Assembly (NCBI GenBank): GCA_017447005.1
Contig: JAFSOM010000252.1
Coordinates: forward strand, 1-5,801
Direction of reading: 5' to 3'
Length of the DNA: 5,801 bases
DNA from: Oscillibacter sp.
GTDB taxonomy: Bacteria > Bacillota > Clostridia > Oscillospirales > Oscillospiraceae
Shown here: positions 5,606 through 5,801 of the stretch, in pieces
Layout: the number at the start of each line of letters is the position of its first letter
Position numbering within the stretch: position 1 is the first letter of the stretch
Notes under the pieces: generated by a model
Databases searched by the model: none
Seen by the model: only the letters and a program-made list of their open reading frames with translations
What the model was told of the DNA's origin: nothing
Position numbers and translations under genes: made by a program

Positions 5606-5634
5606 TTGACAAGTAAACGGTTGTTTGCTACACT
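5606..5634 (+). promoter_or_regulatory. Sigma-A-type promoter of the TetR-family gene
   Basis: A perfect TTGACA (-35, 5606-5611) is followed by exactly 17 bases and TACACT (-10, 5629-5634). Transcription should start near 5641, leaving a short leader before the ribosome site GGAGG at 5664-5668 and the ATG at 5675. The spacer is filled by an operator-like palindrome, so bound repressor would block polymerase. Confidence 0.85.
5613..5628. promoter_or_regulatory. Operator-like site O1 in the promoter spacer
   Basis: GTAAAC-GGTT-GTTTGC is an imperfect palindrome (one mismatch) that exactly occupies positions between the -35 and -10 boxes of the TetR-family gene. Its centre is 27 bases from that of the second site. 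Probable binding site for the TetR protein itself, by analogy with autoregulated family members. Confidence 0.7.
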
Positions 5635-5639
5635 ATAAA

Positions 5640-5655
5640 GTAAACAATCGTTTAC
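5640..5655. promoter_or_regulatory. Operator-like site O2 at the transcription start
   Basis: GTAAAC-AATC-GTTTAC has perfect 6-bp arms and matches O1 in layout and arm sequence. It covers the predicted transcription start region and ends nine bases before the ribosome site. Together with O1 it points to autorepression by the downstream TetR-family regulator. Confidence 0.75.
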
Positions 5656-5674
5656 AAAGACTTGGAGGAAGCGA

Positions 5675-5801
5675 ATGGGCGATACGAAAGAGCGGATTCT
5701 CCTTACGGCGCTTCATCTGTTCGCAAAGGACGGCTACAAGGCCGTTTCGGTGAGCGCCATCGCCGGGGAACTCGGAATCACGAAAGGCGCGTTGTACAGG
5801 C
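5675..5801 (+). CDS. TetR/AcrR-family transcriptional regulator (partial, N-terminus)
   Basis: Forty-two codons are visible before the window ends. They form the TetR-type DNA-binding domain: KERILLTALHLFAKDGYKAV, then SVSAIAGELGITKGALYR, the characteristic helix-turn-helix ending in the family's G-A-L-Y-R recognition helix. The ATG has GGAGG six bases upstream. Such proteins are dimeric repressors released by a small ligand; the ligand-binding part is outside the window, so the regulated function (often efflux or another neighbouring operon) cannot be read. It is the only plus-strand gene here and diverges from the sigma-like gene. It may be cargo of the element, an element regulator, or flanking chromosome. 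The two palindromes in its promoter suggest autoregulation. Confidence 0.93.
   Translation, partial: MGDTKERILLTALHLFAKDGYKAVSVSAIAGELGITKGALYR

Noticed and set aside
5436..5612. N-terminal extension of the sigma-like protein up to 5594 or 5612
   Set aside because: The added residues come from AT-rich DNA containing dyads, do not resemble the family, and would push the gene to the -35 of the divergent promoter. The AGAAGG site before the ATG at 5594 keeps it possible.

Overview
This window looks like the regulatory and recombination end of a mobile element, integrated or excisable, from a fairly GC-rich Bacillota genome, most likely class Clostridia. The basis is the gene set: a large serine recombinase with a zinc ribbon, a small SHOCT-like ORF just upstream of it, a DinG-type helicase, a compact XRE regulator, a Tn916-ORF8-like helix-turn-helix protein and an atypical small sigma factor. 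Strong AGGAGG-type ribosome binding sites agree. The taxonomic placement is inference from family knowledge, because no rRNA or tRNA is present.

All complete genes lie on the minus strand and read from right to left. From the right edge: a TetR/AcrR-family regulator starts on the plus strand at 5675 and is cut by the window end. Between it and the first minus-strand gene is an AT-rich control region (5436-5674). It holds a consensus sigma-A promoter whose 17-bp spacer contains one palindromic operator-like site, with a second such site just past the -10 box. Leftwards come the sigma-70-like factor (4980-5435), the HTH_16-type protein (4745-4999, overlapping the sigma gene by 20 nt), a GC-rich inverted repeat (4702-4734), and the XRE regulator (4326-4682).

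Next is a 622-base stretch without a convincing gene (3704-4325). Its right end is AT-rich, with a weak terminator, inverted half-sites and tandem -10-like boxes. The remainder (about 3794-4226) is dense in short stems, GNRA-type and A-rich loops and a possible pseudoknot when read on the minus strand. I interpret it as a structured non-coding RNA or long 5' leader. This is the most interesting part of the window.

Beyond it lie the DinG-like helicase (1769-3703), a 49-aa SHOCT-like ORF (1639-1788, again overlapping its upstream gene by exactly 20 nt), the large serine recombinase (27 or 25 to 1575) and the first codons of another gene in TAATG overlap, leaving the window at position 1.

Inferred working: the sigma/HTH/XRE genes and the TetR protein control the element, the structured RNA precedes or accompanies the helicase-recombinase operon, and the recombinase (probably with the gene cut at position 1) carries out excision and integration. 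The attachment sites and any conjugation or cargo genes lie outside the window.
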